The notes beneath the pieces were generated by a model that was given only the letters and a program-made list of their open reading frames with translations, did not search any database and had not been told where the DNA came from. Shown here piece by piece: positions 30,183 through 38,331 of a stretch of DNA of 64,000 nucleotides. The position numbers and the translations under genes were made by a program. The DNA lies in NCBI RefSeq assembly GCF_000315445.1, contig NZ_JH992957.1:231047-295046 (forward strand). The letters are read 5' to 3'. Position 1 is the stretch's first letter; every line of letters starts with the position of its first letter. The DNA is from Alloiococcus otitis ATCC 51267 (GTDB taxonomy: Bacteria; Bacillota; Bacilli; Lactobacillales; Carnobacteriaceae_A).

Positions 30183-31139
30183 TTGTACCGAGTTGTTTTT
30201 ATGGGGACACCCCAATTTGCAGTTCCGATTTTGGAGGGTCTCCTAGCTAATGAATCCCTAGAAGTAGTTGCTGTCGTGACCCAACCCGACCGGAAAGTTG
30301 GTCGCAAGGGAAAAATAACCCCGCCACCGGTCAAAAGACTAGCTCAAGACCAGGCTATCCCAGTCCTTCAGCCTGAGCGACTAAAAGGATCAGACCAGGA
30401 AAAAGACTTACTAAAACTTGCACCAGACTTGATTGTGACAGCTGCTTTTGGCCAGTACCTACCGCAAGAGATCTTGGACTTGCCAAAGTTTGCCAGTATC
30501 AATGTCCACGCCTCCCTCCTGCCTCGCTACAGGGGGGCTGCCCCCATCCATTATGCCCTATGGAATGGGGATCAGGAGACTGGGGTGACCATTATGCATA
30601 TGACCCAAGAAATCGATGCTGGCAATATCATTAGCCAGGCTAAATTAAAGATTGGACCAGAGGATGATACCGGGATCTTGTTTGAAAAATTAAGCTATCT
30701 CGGCCGGGACTTGTTAGAAGACACATTGGTCAAGATTTTTAAAGGGGAAGGACAGGGGGTCAAACAAGACCCCAGCCAAGTCACTTATGCCCCTATGATT
30801 AGCCGGAACCAAGAAGAGATCTCCTGGCAAGAACCAGCTCAAGACCTCTACAATAAGATCCGGGCCTTTAGACCTTTTCCTGGAACTTACACCTGGTTTG
30901 AGGGCGACCGGTTCAAAATTTGGGATTCTCATCTGGTTGACCAGAAAACGGACAAAAAGCCTGGCCAAATCGTGGAAGCTAGTAAAAAACAACTCCTGGT
31001 TGCTTGCGGGGACCAGACAATTTTAGCCTTAGACCAGGTCCAACCTGCTGGCAAGAGTCAGATGCCCGTTAAGAGCTACTTGGCTGGAGCAAAATTAGAA
31101 GAAGGGATGGAATTTGGCCAAATCAATGAAAGAAGATGA
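30183..31139 (+). CDS. fmt: methionyl-tRNA formyltransferase
   Basis: About 318 residues, formylates the initiator Met-tRNA using 10-formyl-tetrahydrofolate. The N-terminal catalytic domain has FMGTPQFAVPILEGL, the HASLLPRYRGAAPI loop with catalytic Asn-His-Asp (SINVHASLLP, later TIMHMTQEIDAG), and a C-terminal OB-like tRNA-binding domain (from about 205). I prefer the TTG at 30183, five bases behind AAGGATGTGA. A GTG at 30174 lies inside that site. It begins a few bases after priA and its end overlaps rsmB. Confidence 0.95.
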   Translation: MYRVVFMGTPQFAVPILEGLLANESLEVVAVVTQPDRKVGRKGKITPPPVKRLAQDQAIPVLQPERLKGSDQEKDLLKLAPDLIVTAAFGQYLPQEILDLPKFASINVHASLLPRYRGAAPIHYALWNGDQETGVTIMHMTQEIDAGNIISQAKLKIGPEDDTGILFEKLSYLGRDLLEDTLVKIFKGEGQGVKQDPSQVTYAPMISRNQEEISWQEPAQDLYNKIRAFRPFPGTYTWFEGDRFKIWDSHLVDQKTDKKPGQIVEASKKQLLVACGDQTILALDQVQPAGKSQMPVKSYLAGAKLEEGMEFGQINERR

Positions 31140-32505
31140 CCCAAGACAAGTGGCCTGCCAGGTTTTAGAGAAAGTCGACCAAGAAGCAGGTTACGCCAAT
31201 CTGGAAGTAAATGCGAGACTGGACAAGATGAATGCCAGCCAGGAAGATAAGAACTTAATGACTGCCTTAGTTTACGGAGTCCTCCAACACCAATACCTCT
31301 TGGATTTTTATTTAGAACCCTATATTAAAAAGCCTAAAAAGCTCCAGGCTTGGGTCCGGCAAGTCCTCCGCCTAGCCGTTTACCAGCTGGTATTTTTAGA
31401 CCATATTCCTGACTATGCAGCTATCAACGAAGCAGTTCAGTATGCCAAAAAAAGAGGCCACAAGGGGGTGTCTGGCCTGGTCAATGGAGTTTTACGGAAC
31501 TTCCTCCGCCACGACTTGAGGAACCCAAAAGACCTAGCAGACCCAGTAGACCGAATAAGGGTCAGTTATAGCCTGCCCAAGTGGTTGGTTGACAAATTGA
31601 TTACCCAATACGGTCAAAAGACCGCTATAGACATGGCAGCCTCTTATAATAAGCCGGCCAAGTTAAGCCTGCGGGTTAACTTGGACAAGGTCAGCCGGGA
31701 AGAGGCCTGTACCCAACTTGAAGCGAGTGGTTACCAGGTTCAAAAGAGTGACCTGGCTCCTTGTGGCCTTATTGTGGCAGGAGGATTGCCTACCAGCCAC
31801 CCGCTCTACCAGGCAGGAGCTATCCGAATTCAAGATGAGTCGGCAATGCTGGTGGGCCTAGCCTTGGATTTAAAGAGCCATTATAAGGTGGCTGATTTGT
31901 GTGCTGGACCCGGAGGCAAATCAGGCCACATTGCTTCTTATCTTAAAGCTGAAGCGGGTGGTCAACTCTATGCCTCAGATATTTATGACCACAAGCTGGA
32001 CTTAATTGAAGACAGCCTAGAAAGTCAAGGCTATGCTAGCTTGGCCCAAGTCAAAAAGCTGGATGGGCGTATAGCTGGTCAGGTATATCCAGACAACTAC
32101 TTTGACCGGATCCTAATTGATGCCCCTTGCTCCGGAATGGGCCTGTTGCGTAGGAAACCGGACATGCGCTACAGCAAGGATGTAGCCAGCCTGACTGCCT
32201 TGCCTGAGCTTCAATTGGCTATTTTAAATGCAGCCGGTCCCTTGTTGAAAGAAGGAGGCAAGCTGGTTTATGCCACTTGTACCATTTTGCAAGAGGAAAA
32301 CCAGGCAGTCACTCAAGCTTTTTTAAAGGAAAATCCTGAATTTTTCTTGGAAAAAATTCCTTTTGACCAAAGCCAGTACCTAGATAATGAAGGCCAGGTG
32401 ACTATTTTGCCTAGTGACTTTGATTCAGACGGCTTTTACCTGGCTCGTTTGGTAAAAAGAAAAGAGGCAAGTGGGAGTAGGCAGAGAGAAGATGAAAAGA
32501 GGTGA
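31126..32505 (+). CDS. rsmB: 16S rRNA (cytosine-967-C5)-methyltransferase
   Basis: About 459 residues. The N-terminal ~140 resemble the RNA-binding NusB fold (LMTALVYGVLQHQYLLDFYL). The C-terminal SAM domain has ADLCAGPGGKSGHI, the catalytic Cys motif DAPCSGMGLLRRKPDMRY and the second Cys in YATCTILQEEN, as in RsmB/Nop2 enzymes. The start is uncertain: ATG 31126 fits the family N-terminus, TTG 31114 has the better spaced AAGG site. Either way it overlaps fmt. Its stop overlaps the ribosome site of prpC. Confidence 0.95.
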   Translation: MKEDDPRQVACQVLEKVDQEAGYANLEVNARLDKMNASQEDKNLMTALVYGVLQHQYLLDFYLEPYIKKPKKLQAWVRQVLRLAVYQLVFLDHIPDYAAINEAVQYAKKRGHKGVSGLVNGVLRNFLRHDLRNPKDLADPVDRIRVSYSLPKWLVDKLITQYGQKTAIDMAASYNKPAKLSLRVNLDKVSREEACTQLEASGYQVQKSDLAPCGLIVAGGLPTSHPLYQAGAIRIQDESAMLVGLALDLKSHYKVADLCAGPGGKSGHIASYLKAEAGGQLYASDIYDHKLDLIEDSLESQGYASLAQVKKLDGRIAGQVYPDNYFDRILIDAPCSGMGLLRRKPDMRYSKDVASLTALPELQLAILNAAGPLLKEGGKLVYATCTILQEENQAVTQAFLKENPEFFLEKIPFDQSQYLDNEGQVTILPSDFDSDGFYLARLVKRKEASGSRQREDEKR

Positions 32506-32510
32506 CTCAT

Positions 32511-33278
32511 ATGCAAGTCGTTTTTAAATCCATCAAAGGTAAAAGGGAGTCTAACCAGGATTATATTCGGGTGACTAAGAGCCAAAGTAACTTATGCCTA
32601 GCAATCTTGTGTGACGGCATGGGAGGACATCAGGCAGGGGACTTGGCCAGCAAGATAGCAGCCGAGAACCTGGCTAAGTTATGGCAAGAATCCTACTTAA
32701 CTTCCAAAGAGGATATCATTTTATGGTTGAAAGACAAGCTTAACCAGACCAATCAACTGATTTACCAAGAAAGTTTGAAAGACCCATCAGTTTTTGGCAT
32801 GGGAACGACGGCGGTTTTGGCGGTTTTCTTAGATAAAGAAGTTATTTTTGCCAATGTTGGAGATTCTAGGGCCTACCAGGCTAGCCAGAACGGAGTTGAA
32901 TTAGTCACTGAAGACCACTCTTTTGCCTATGAATTATACTTAAATGGTCAAATCACAGAAGAAGAGGCCCGAACCCATCATCAGAGAAACATGCTAACCC
33001 GATGTTTAGGTTTGCCCCAGTCCCCCCAAGTCGATATTTTTGACATTCCCATCCAAAACAAGTACTATGTCATGCTTTGCTCGGACGGTTTGTCGGACGT
33101 ATTGACCAACCAGGCGATAGGAGAAATTTTGGGACAAGAGTCAAAGTTAGAGGATAAACTAACCAAATTAGTTGAAACAGCTTACGATGGAGGGTCAACC
33201 GATAACATTACAGTAGTCCTAGTTGACCTATTAGCTCATGGAGAGGAGGAAGACCAAAGTGAGCAGGAACAAGATTGA
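32511..33278 (+). CDS. prpC: PP2C-type serine/threonine phosphatase
   Basis: 255 residues, Mg/Mn-dependent phosphatase that opposes the kinase PrkC. Metal-binding motifs are complete: RESNQDY, CDGMGGHQAGDLAS, NVGDSRAY, CSDGLSDVL and STDNITVVLV. The start is the ATG at 32511 behind AAAGAGGTGA. A GTG at 32502 falls within that ribosome site. The last 20 bases overlap prkC, the usual coupled kinase-phosphatase pair of Firmicutes. Confidence 0.96.
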   Translation: MQVVFKSIKGKRESNQDYIRVTKSQSNLCLAILCDGMGGHQAGDLASKIAAENLAKLWQESYLTSKEDIILWLKDKLNQTNQLIYQESLKDPSVFGMGTTAVLAVFLDKEVIFANVGDSRAYQASQNGVELVTEDHSFAYELYLNGQITEEEARTHHQRNMLTRCLGLPQSPQVDIFDIPIQNKYYVMLCSDGLSDVLTNQAIGEILGQESKLEDKLTKLVETAYDGGSTDNITVVLVDLLAHGEEEDQSEQEQD

Positions 33279-35253
33279 TAACCGCTACAAGATCAAAAAA
33301 TTAATTGGAACAGGTGGTATGGCCAAGGTCTTCCTAGCCCGTGATATGTTTTTGGACCGAGATGTGGCGGTTAAATTACTGGCTAGTTCCTTTATTGATG
33401 ATCAAGAAAGTTTGAAACGTTTTCAAAGAGAAGCCATCTCGACAACGGAATTATCCCATGAAAATATCGTCAGCATTTACGATGTTGGCGAAGGAGCCCA
33501 TCCCTTTATCGTGATGGAGTATGTGGACGGAACCGACCTCAAGACTTACATAAAAGACCACTATCCTATCCCCAATGATACGATTATCGACATTATGAGC
33601 CAGATCCTAAGCGGGATTGAATATGCCCACAGCCGGGGCATCATCCACCGTGATATCAAACCTCAAAACATTTTAATGGATTCTAATGGCCAGGTGAAGA
33701 TTACGGACTTCGGTATTGCCCTAGCTGTTTCCCAGCATTCCATTACCCAGACCAACTCCCTTTTAGGAACGGTTCACTATATGTCGCCAGAACAGGCTAG
33801 GGGAGGGATGGCGACCCAAAAGTCCGATATTTATTCTTTAGGGATTGTCTTGTATGAGTTGTTGACGGGCCAAGTTCCCTTTAGAGGCGAATCTCCGGTA
33901 TCGATTGCCCTCAAGCACTTTCAAGAGGACTTACCGGATATTAGGGAGCAAAATCCCAATGTGCCCCAGTCCTTGGCCAATGTTGTCCTCAAGGCTACCT
34001 GTAAGGACTCTGACTTACGCTATGACTCTGTTTATGACATGAGACAGGACTTAATGACAGCTTTAGACCCAAGCCGGCAAAATGAGCCAGTATTTGTTCC
34101 CGAGTCCCGGGAACAAGAAGATACTATTGTTATGTCACCCATAGGAGACCAGCCTAGCATGAGCCAATCAGGAGCTAGTCATGATGACTCACTAGGCCCC
34201 CGACCGAGCCCAGCCCCTAAGAAAAAAAGGCGCTGGCCCCTTGTCCTAGCCCTTATCATCTTGGCCCTTCTCCTAGGGGGAATTGTTTACTTTATCATGA
34301 ATGCTGCTCCCAATCAGGTGGACCTGCCTGACTTGGAAAACCAGACACTTGAAGAAGCCGAGACTATTTTAGAAGACCTGCAGTTGCAAGTGGGTGAAGT
34401 GATCGAAGAGCCTAGTGAGGAGATAGAAGAAGGTCATGTGACCCGGTCTAACCCTGGTGCTGGCACCAAGGTCGACCTTGATTCGGAGATTGACCTCTTT
34501 GTTAGCACCGGCAGTGACTTGTTTAGCCTTGAGGATTTCACCGGCAGGAACTATGAAGAAGTCAGGGCCATTTTAACGGAAATTGGCTTTACGGTTGAAA
34601 GCAGGGAGGTCAGCCATAATGACATTGAAAGTGGCCAAATTGTTTCCCAAGACCTCTCACCCGGCCAGGAAGTTAAGCCAGAGGATACGACGATCACATT
34701 TGACGTTTCTACAGGTCCGGAAGGCTTTGCCTTTAGGGACTTAACAGGTTATACCCGGGTTGGGGTTGACGATTATATTGCTGACAATAATCTTAACCTG
34801 ACCGTTGACTATCAATCGTCAGACCAGATGGAAGAAGGCCTGGTGGTGGACCAGAGTCCGGAGCCAGGGACCACCTTGTTTGAAAATGATAGTGTAACTG
34901 TTATCTTCTCAACTGGACCTGCTGACGGTCAGGATGAAGAAGACGAAGGAGAAGAGGAAGAAGACCAGGAAGAAGACCAAGACCAAGCTAACTATGAGAG
35001 CTTCTCCCGCCTGGTTCAAATCCAGTACCAGCCAAGTGGACAAGAGGATGACCAAGAAGATCCTGTCCCGAATGAAATAGAAGTTTACATTGATGACGAG
35101 GAAAACAGTATGGATGAGCCTGTCTTATCCTTTGAAATTACAGAGGATGTTACCCGGACCCTTAACTTTGTCGTTAAGGAAGGGGAGTCTGCCTCTTACC
35201 GGATAGTGAGGGATGGGCAGGTCATTAAGGAAGAAGAAGTTCAAAATATTTAA
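33259..35253 (+). CDS. prkC: PASTA-domain serine/threonine protein kinase
   Basis: 664 residues. Kinase domain about 8-275: GTGGMAKVFLARD, VAVKLL, HRDIKPQNILMD, DFGIA, GTVHYMSPEQARGG. A basic-proline linker and one membrane helix (LVLALIILALLLGGIVYFIM, about 330-350) follow, then three PASTA repeats (about 354-420, 421-492, 493-556) that sense muropeptides or lipid II in this family. After them comes an unusual acidic run (DEEDEGEEEEDQEEDQDQ) and an ~85-residue extracellular C-terminal domain. Start is GTG 33259 behind GGAGAGGAGG. The kinase controls cell-wall growth and other processes in relatives. Confidence 0.95.
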   Translation: MSRNKIDNRYKIKKLIGTGGMAKVFLARDMFLDRDVAVKLLASSFIDDQESLKRFQREAISTTELSHENIVSIYDVGEGAHPFIVMEYVDGTDLKTYIKDHYPIPNDTIIDIMSQILSGIEYAHSRGIIHRDIKPQNILMDSNGQVKITDFGIALAVSQHSITQTNSLLGTVHYMSPEQARGGMATQKSDIYSLGIVLYELLTGQVPFRGESPVSIALKHFQEDLPDIREQNPNVPQSLANVVLKATCKDSDLRYDSVYDMRQDLMTALDPSRQNEPVFVPESREQEDTIVMSPIGDQPSMSQSGASHDDSLGPRPSPAPKKKRRWPLVLALIILALLLGGIVYFIMNAAPNQVDLPDLENQTLEEAETILEDLQLQVGEVIEEPSEEIEEGHVTRSNPGAGTKVDLDSEIDLFVSTGSDLFSLEDFTGRNYEEVRAILTEIGFTVESREVSHNDIESGQIVSQDLSPGQEVKPEDTTITFDVSTGPEGFAFRDLTGYTRVGVDDYIADNNLNLTVDYQSSDQMEEGLVVDQSPEPGTTLFENDSVTVIFSTGPADGQDEEDEGEEEEDQEEDQDQANYESFSRLVQIQYQPSGQEDDQEDPVPNEIEVYIDDEENSMDEPVLSFEITEDVTRTLNFVVKEGESASYRIVRDGQVIKEEEVQNI

Positions 35254-35265
35254 AAGGAGCGGTTT

Positions 35266-36147
35266 ATGCTAGAAGGGCAGATTACCAAAGCCTTGAGTGG
35301 ATTTTATTATGTAACAACTCAAAAAGGACAAACTTACCGGACCAAGGCAAGGGGACTTTTCCGCAAAAAAGAGCTAACCCCCTTGGTTGGGGACTATGTG
35401 ACCTTTGACTTAGAGGAAGGGCAAGACGGTACCATCCTTGAAGTCAAGGACCGGAAAAACCTTCTGGTCCGGCCTCCTATTGCCAATATTGACTTGGCCT
35501 TTGTTATCTCATCTGCGGTCGACCCTAAATTTTCCCAGCAGCTTTTGGACCGGATGCTGGTTGTCCTGGAGTCTATCCACATCCAACCAGCCATCTATAT
35601 CTCCAAGCTGGACTTGGCCCCCCATGACTTGGTTCATGAAATCAAGGTCCTGCAAGATTATTACCAGAACCTTGGCTATGACTTCCTCTGCCCGGAGGAC
35701 GGCCAGGTTAACCAAGGCCAAATGCAAGCTATTATAGGTCACAAGCGGGTGGTTTTTATGGGCCAGTCAGGGGTTGGTAAGTCAAGACTCCTCAACCAGC
35801 TTAATGACCAGTTGAACTTATTGACCGGTCAAACGTCAAAAGCCTTGGGGCGGGGCCGGCACACCACCCGGCATGTGGAACTCCTGCCTATTTTTGAAGG
35901 CTACATTGCTGATACCCCAGGTTTTTCTTCCCTCGACTTGGAGGGGATCGAAAAGGAAGAATTAAGCCAATACTTCCCAGAATTTTGGGCAAGAAGGGCC
36001 CAATGCAAGTTTTCGGGTTGCCTCCACTACAAGGAACCTAAATGTGCCGTCAAAGCAGGTGTCGAAACAGGAGATCTGGATTCAAACCGCTACCGCCACT
36101 ATGTCTATTTTTTAGAAGAAATAATGACACGCAAGCCAAAATACTAG
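35266..36147 (+). CDS. rsgA: ribosome small subunit-dependent GTPase A
   Basis: 293 residues, a circularly permuted GTPase in late 30S assembly. It has an N-terminal OB domain (about 1-70), permuted GTPase motifs with G4-type SKLDL before the G1 P-loop GQSGVGKSRL (about 166) and G3 DTPGFSSLDL, and a C-terminal zinc knuckle (CKFSGCLHYKEPKCAV). AAAGGAG precedes the ATG. It follows prkC by 12 bases, as in many Firmicutes. Confidence 0.96.
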   Translation: MLEGQITKALSGFYYVTTQKGQTYRTKARGLFRKKELTPLVGDYVTFDLEEGQDGTILEVKDRKNLLVRPPIANIDLAFVISSAVDPKFSQQLLDRMLVVLESIHIQPAIYISKLDLAPHDLVHEIKVLQDYYQNLGYDFLCPEDGQVNQGQMQAIIGHKRVVFMGQSGVGKSRLLNQLNDQLNLLTGQTSKALGRGRHTTRHVELLPIFEGYIADTPGFSSLDLEGIEKEELSQYFPEFWARRAQCKFSGCLHYKEPKCAVKAGVETGDLDSNRYRHYVYFLEEIMTRKPKY

Positions 36148-36165
36148 ACCCTAGAGGAGGCTATT

Positions 36166-36813
36166 ATGAAAATCGCACCATCCTTACTCAGTGCTGACTT
36201 TGCCAACTTGCAACGGGATGTCCAGGAAGTAGACCAAGCTGGAGCAGACTGGATTCATATTGATGTCATGGATGGGTCCTTTGTTCCCAACTTGACTTTC
36301 GGTCCCAACTTGGTCCAAGCTATCCGGCCTCATACCAACTTGCCCTTGGATGTCCACCTCATGGTTAACCAACCGGAAAAATTCATTGAAGCTTTTGCTG
36401 AAGCCGGGGCGGACTGCCTGTCGGTCCAAGTGGAGTCGACCCAGCACATCCACCGGGCCATCCAAATGATTAAAGACCAGGGCTTGAAGGCTGGTGCTGT
36501 GATTAACCCGGGAACACCCAACCAAGCCTTGACCCCCCTATTAAGGGATCTCGATTATGTCTTGGTGATGACCGTTAACCCGGGCTTTGGCGGTCAGGCC
36601 TTTATTCCTTCTTGCCTGGACAAGATAGATCAATTAGCCCAAGATAGGACTGAGCTTGGGTTAGACTTTGAAATCCAAGTGGACGGGGGCATCAATGACC
36701 AAACGGTTAAGCAAGCCCGGGATGCTGGCGCTAATATTTTTGTGGCTGGGTCTTTTATTTTTACCCAAGGGAAAAGCCCCAAAGACCAAATAGACAAGTT
36801 AAGAGAAGGGTGA
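36166..36813 (+). CDS. rpe: ribulose-phosphate 3-epimerase
   Basis: 215 residues, TIM barrel, interconverts ribulose-5-phosphate and xylulose-5-phosphate. Motifs: APSLLSADFANL, HIDVMDGSFVPNLTFGP, HLMV, MTVNPGFGGQAFIP and VDGGIN, with metal-binding His and Asp all present. AGGAGG precedes the ATG. Tightly packed between rsgA and thiN. Confidence 0.97.
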   Translation: MKIAPSLLSADFANLQRDVQEVDQAGADWIHIDVMDGSFVPNLTFGPNLVQAIRPHTNLPLDVHLMVNQPEKFIEAFAEAGADCLSVQVESTQHIHRAIQMIKDQGLKAGAVINPGTPNQALTPLLRDLDYVLVMTVNPGFGGQAFIPSCLDKIDQLAQDRTELGLDFEIQVDGGINDQTVKQARDAGANIFVAGSFIFTQGKSPKDQIDKLREG

Positions 36814-36821
36814 GTCAAGTC

Positions 36822-37463
36822 ATGACGGTTCATATTGTTTTAGGAGCCCCCTTAAAGGCCCAAGATTTGGATTTAGATTACCAAGAGGGGGACCTAGTTT
36901 TAGGAGTTGACGGAGGAAGCCTCTTAGTTAAACAAGCCGGTTACCCCCTAGACCTTGCCTTGGGGGATTTTGATTCTTTGACCCAGCAGGAATTAAAAGA
37001 GGTGGATGCCTACGCAAACCAGCGTTATGTCAAGCCAGACCAGGACCATACTGATTTTGAACTGGCCTTAGACCTAGCCCGGGACTACAGCCGGGACGAT
37101 TTAATCTATGTTTATAACTTTCAAGGAGGTCGAGTGGACCATTTTATCAGTATCAGTTATGTGGTTTACCTAGACCAATATGAAGACCTCATCCCACGTT
37201 TGTACTTGCTTGATCCTGCTAATACCGTTTCCTTTTGCCAGCCTGGGACTTACCAGATAAAAAAAGAGCCAGACAAAGACTACCTATCCTTTATAGCCAT
37301 GACGCCAGTATCAGGTTTATCCCTGTCGGGGGTTAAATACCCCTTGGAAGATGAGGATTATGCAGTCCCTAGAGCCCTTATCTCTAACGAATTCGCTGGG
37401 GGAGAGGACATGGTCTTAAGCTTCAGAAAAGGTTTAGTGATGGTCGTTCAAAGTAAGGGATAA
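36822..37463 (+). CDS. thiN: thiamine pyrophosphokinase
   Basis: 213 residues, transfers pyrophosphate from ATP to thiamine. Diagnostic parts: GVDGGSLLVKQAGYPLDLAL with GDFDSL behind it, DHTDFELAL, and GGRVDHFISI. The start is ATG 36822 behind AGAAGGGTGAG. A GTG at 36810, overlapping the rpe stop, is part of that site. It is the last gene of the long run from coaBC and is followed by a bidirectional terminator shared with rpmB. Confidence 0.93.
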   Translation: MTVHIVLGAPLKAQDLDLDYQEGDLVLGVDGGSLLVKQAGYPLDLALGDFDSLTQQELKEVDAYANQRYVKPDQDHTDFELALDLARDYSRDDLIYVYNFQGGRVDHFISISYVVYLDQYEDLIPRLYLLDPANTVSFCQPGTYQIKKEPDKDYLSFIAMTPVSGLSLSGVKYPLEDEDYAVPRALISNEFAGGEDMVLSFRKGLVMVVQSKG

Positions 37464-37467
37464 TAGG

Positions 37468-37507
37468 TATAAAAAAATCGAGGGTGTTTTCCCTCGATTT
37501 TTTTATA
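37468..37507. terminator. bidirectional terminator between thiN and rpmB
   Basis: TATAAAAAAATCGAGGG pairs with CCCTCGATTTTTTTATA, 6-base loop. The rpmB stop codon (37503-37505) lies within the downstream arm. Confidence 0.92.
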
Positions 37508-37691
37508 CGCGTTTAACTTTACCTGATTTTAGAGCTCGGGCAGAAACCCATACTTTTTTAGGTTTGCCGTCAACTAAGATTCTAACTTTTTGTAGGTTAG
37601 CACCAAAGGTCCGTTTAGAGTGGTTGTTGGCGTGTGAACGTTGGCCACCCCGTGATGCTTTACGTCCTGTTACATGACATTTTTTAGCCAT
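37503..37691 (-). CDS. rpmB: 50S ribosomal protein L28
   Basis: 62 residues, basic, with [15 protein letters not shown] at the N-terminus and [16 protein letters not shown] at the end. The N-terminal motif has a single Cys (KCHVTG), so it lacks the four-Cys zinc ribbon found in some L28 proteins. AAAGGAGGG precedes the ATG. It has its own minus-strand promoter and ends inside the shared terminator. Convergent with thiN and divergent from yloU, as in many Firmicutes. Confidence 0.97.
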   Translation of the reverse strand: MAKKCHVTGRKASRGGQRSHANNHSKRTFGANLQKVRILVDGKPKKVWVSARALKSGKVKRV

Positions 37692-37767
37692 GGTCTTCCC
37701 TCCTTTATTCCTAACAGCTTGTTGACTGGATCAAAACAAGCCTGCGAGCTAGTTTTCATACCTTGTT

Positions 37768-37796
37768 AAGTTACCACATATTTTAATTGGGATCAA
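37768..37796 (-). promoter_or_regulatory. promoter of rpmB
   Basis: On the minus strand: TTGATC (37796-37791), 17-base spacer, TAACTT (37773-37768), with a TG extension before the -10. Confidence 0.5.
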
Positions 37797-37812
37797 GCTT
37801 TTTTTGTTGGAT

Positions 37813-37871
37813 GTGGTATAATAAGCTCAATTAGCCTTGTACTTTTATACAGACCATATATATGGTAGAAT
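37813..37871 (+). promoter_or_regulatory. promoter region of yloU-fakA with a 12-base palindrome
   Basis: Two extended -10 elements are visible: TGGTATAAT ending near 37821 and TGGTAGAAT ending at 37871. The perfect palindrome CCATATATATGG (37854-37865) abuts the second -10 and may be an operator. Confidence 0.4.
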
Positions 37872-37944
37872 GCAAGGGTATTTATCTATTTGCATAGCAA
37901 TGCTTTCCCCTGACAGGGTTCGGGGAGTTGAAAGGGGCTAGGAT

Positions 37945-38307
37945 ATGTCACTCCTAATTAACAATGAAAATGGTAATATTGAAGTTTCAAATGATGTGAT
38001 AGCAACTATCGTTGGCGGTGCTGCAACCGAGATCTTCGGCATTGTGGGCATGGCTAGTCGCAAGCAGGTCAGAGATGGCTTAAACGAGATCTTAAAGCGT
38101 GACAATTACGCTAAAGGGATCGAAGTGCGACAAGAGCGAGACCAAGTCATCATTGACGTCTATATCATTGTCAGTTATGGCATTAAAATTACTGAAGTAT
38201 CTAAAAACGTTCAAGAACGGGTACGCTACCAGCTGAAATCGACTTTAGGGATTGAGGCTTCTTCTGTAAATGTCTTTGTCCAAGGTGTCCGTGTGTCAAA
38301 TCGTTAG
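37945..38307 (+). CDS. yloU: Asp23/Gls24 family protein YloU
   Basis: 120 residues of the alkaline-shock protein family. It begins with a strand-rich NGNIEVSNDVIATIVGGAATE and has FGIVGMASRKQ and VIIDVYIIVSYGIKI segments. The biochemical function of these proteins is poorly known. Some are membrane-associated. Its position directly before the fatty acid kinase gene is conserved in Firmicutes, which suggests a link to the cell envelope or lipids (inference). AAAGGGGC precedes the ATG. Confidence 0.9.
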   Translation: MSLLINNENGNIEVSNDVIATIVGGAATEIFGIVGMASRKQVRDGLNEILKRDNYAKGIEVRQERDQVIIDVYIIVSYGIKITEVSKNVQERVRYQLKSTLGIEASSVNVFVQGVRVSNR

Positions 38308-38331
38308 TCAGAAAGGGTATGAAAATATAAG

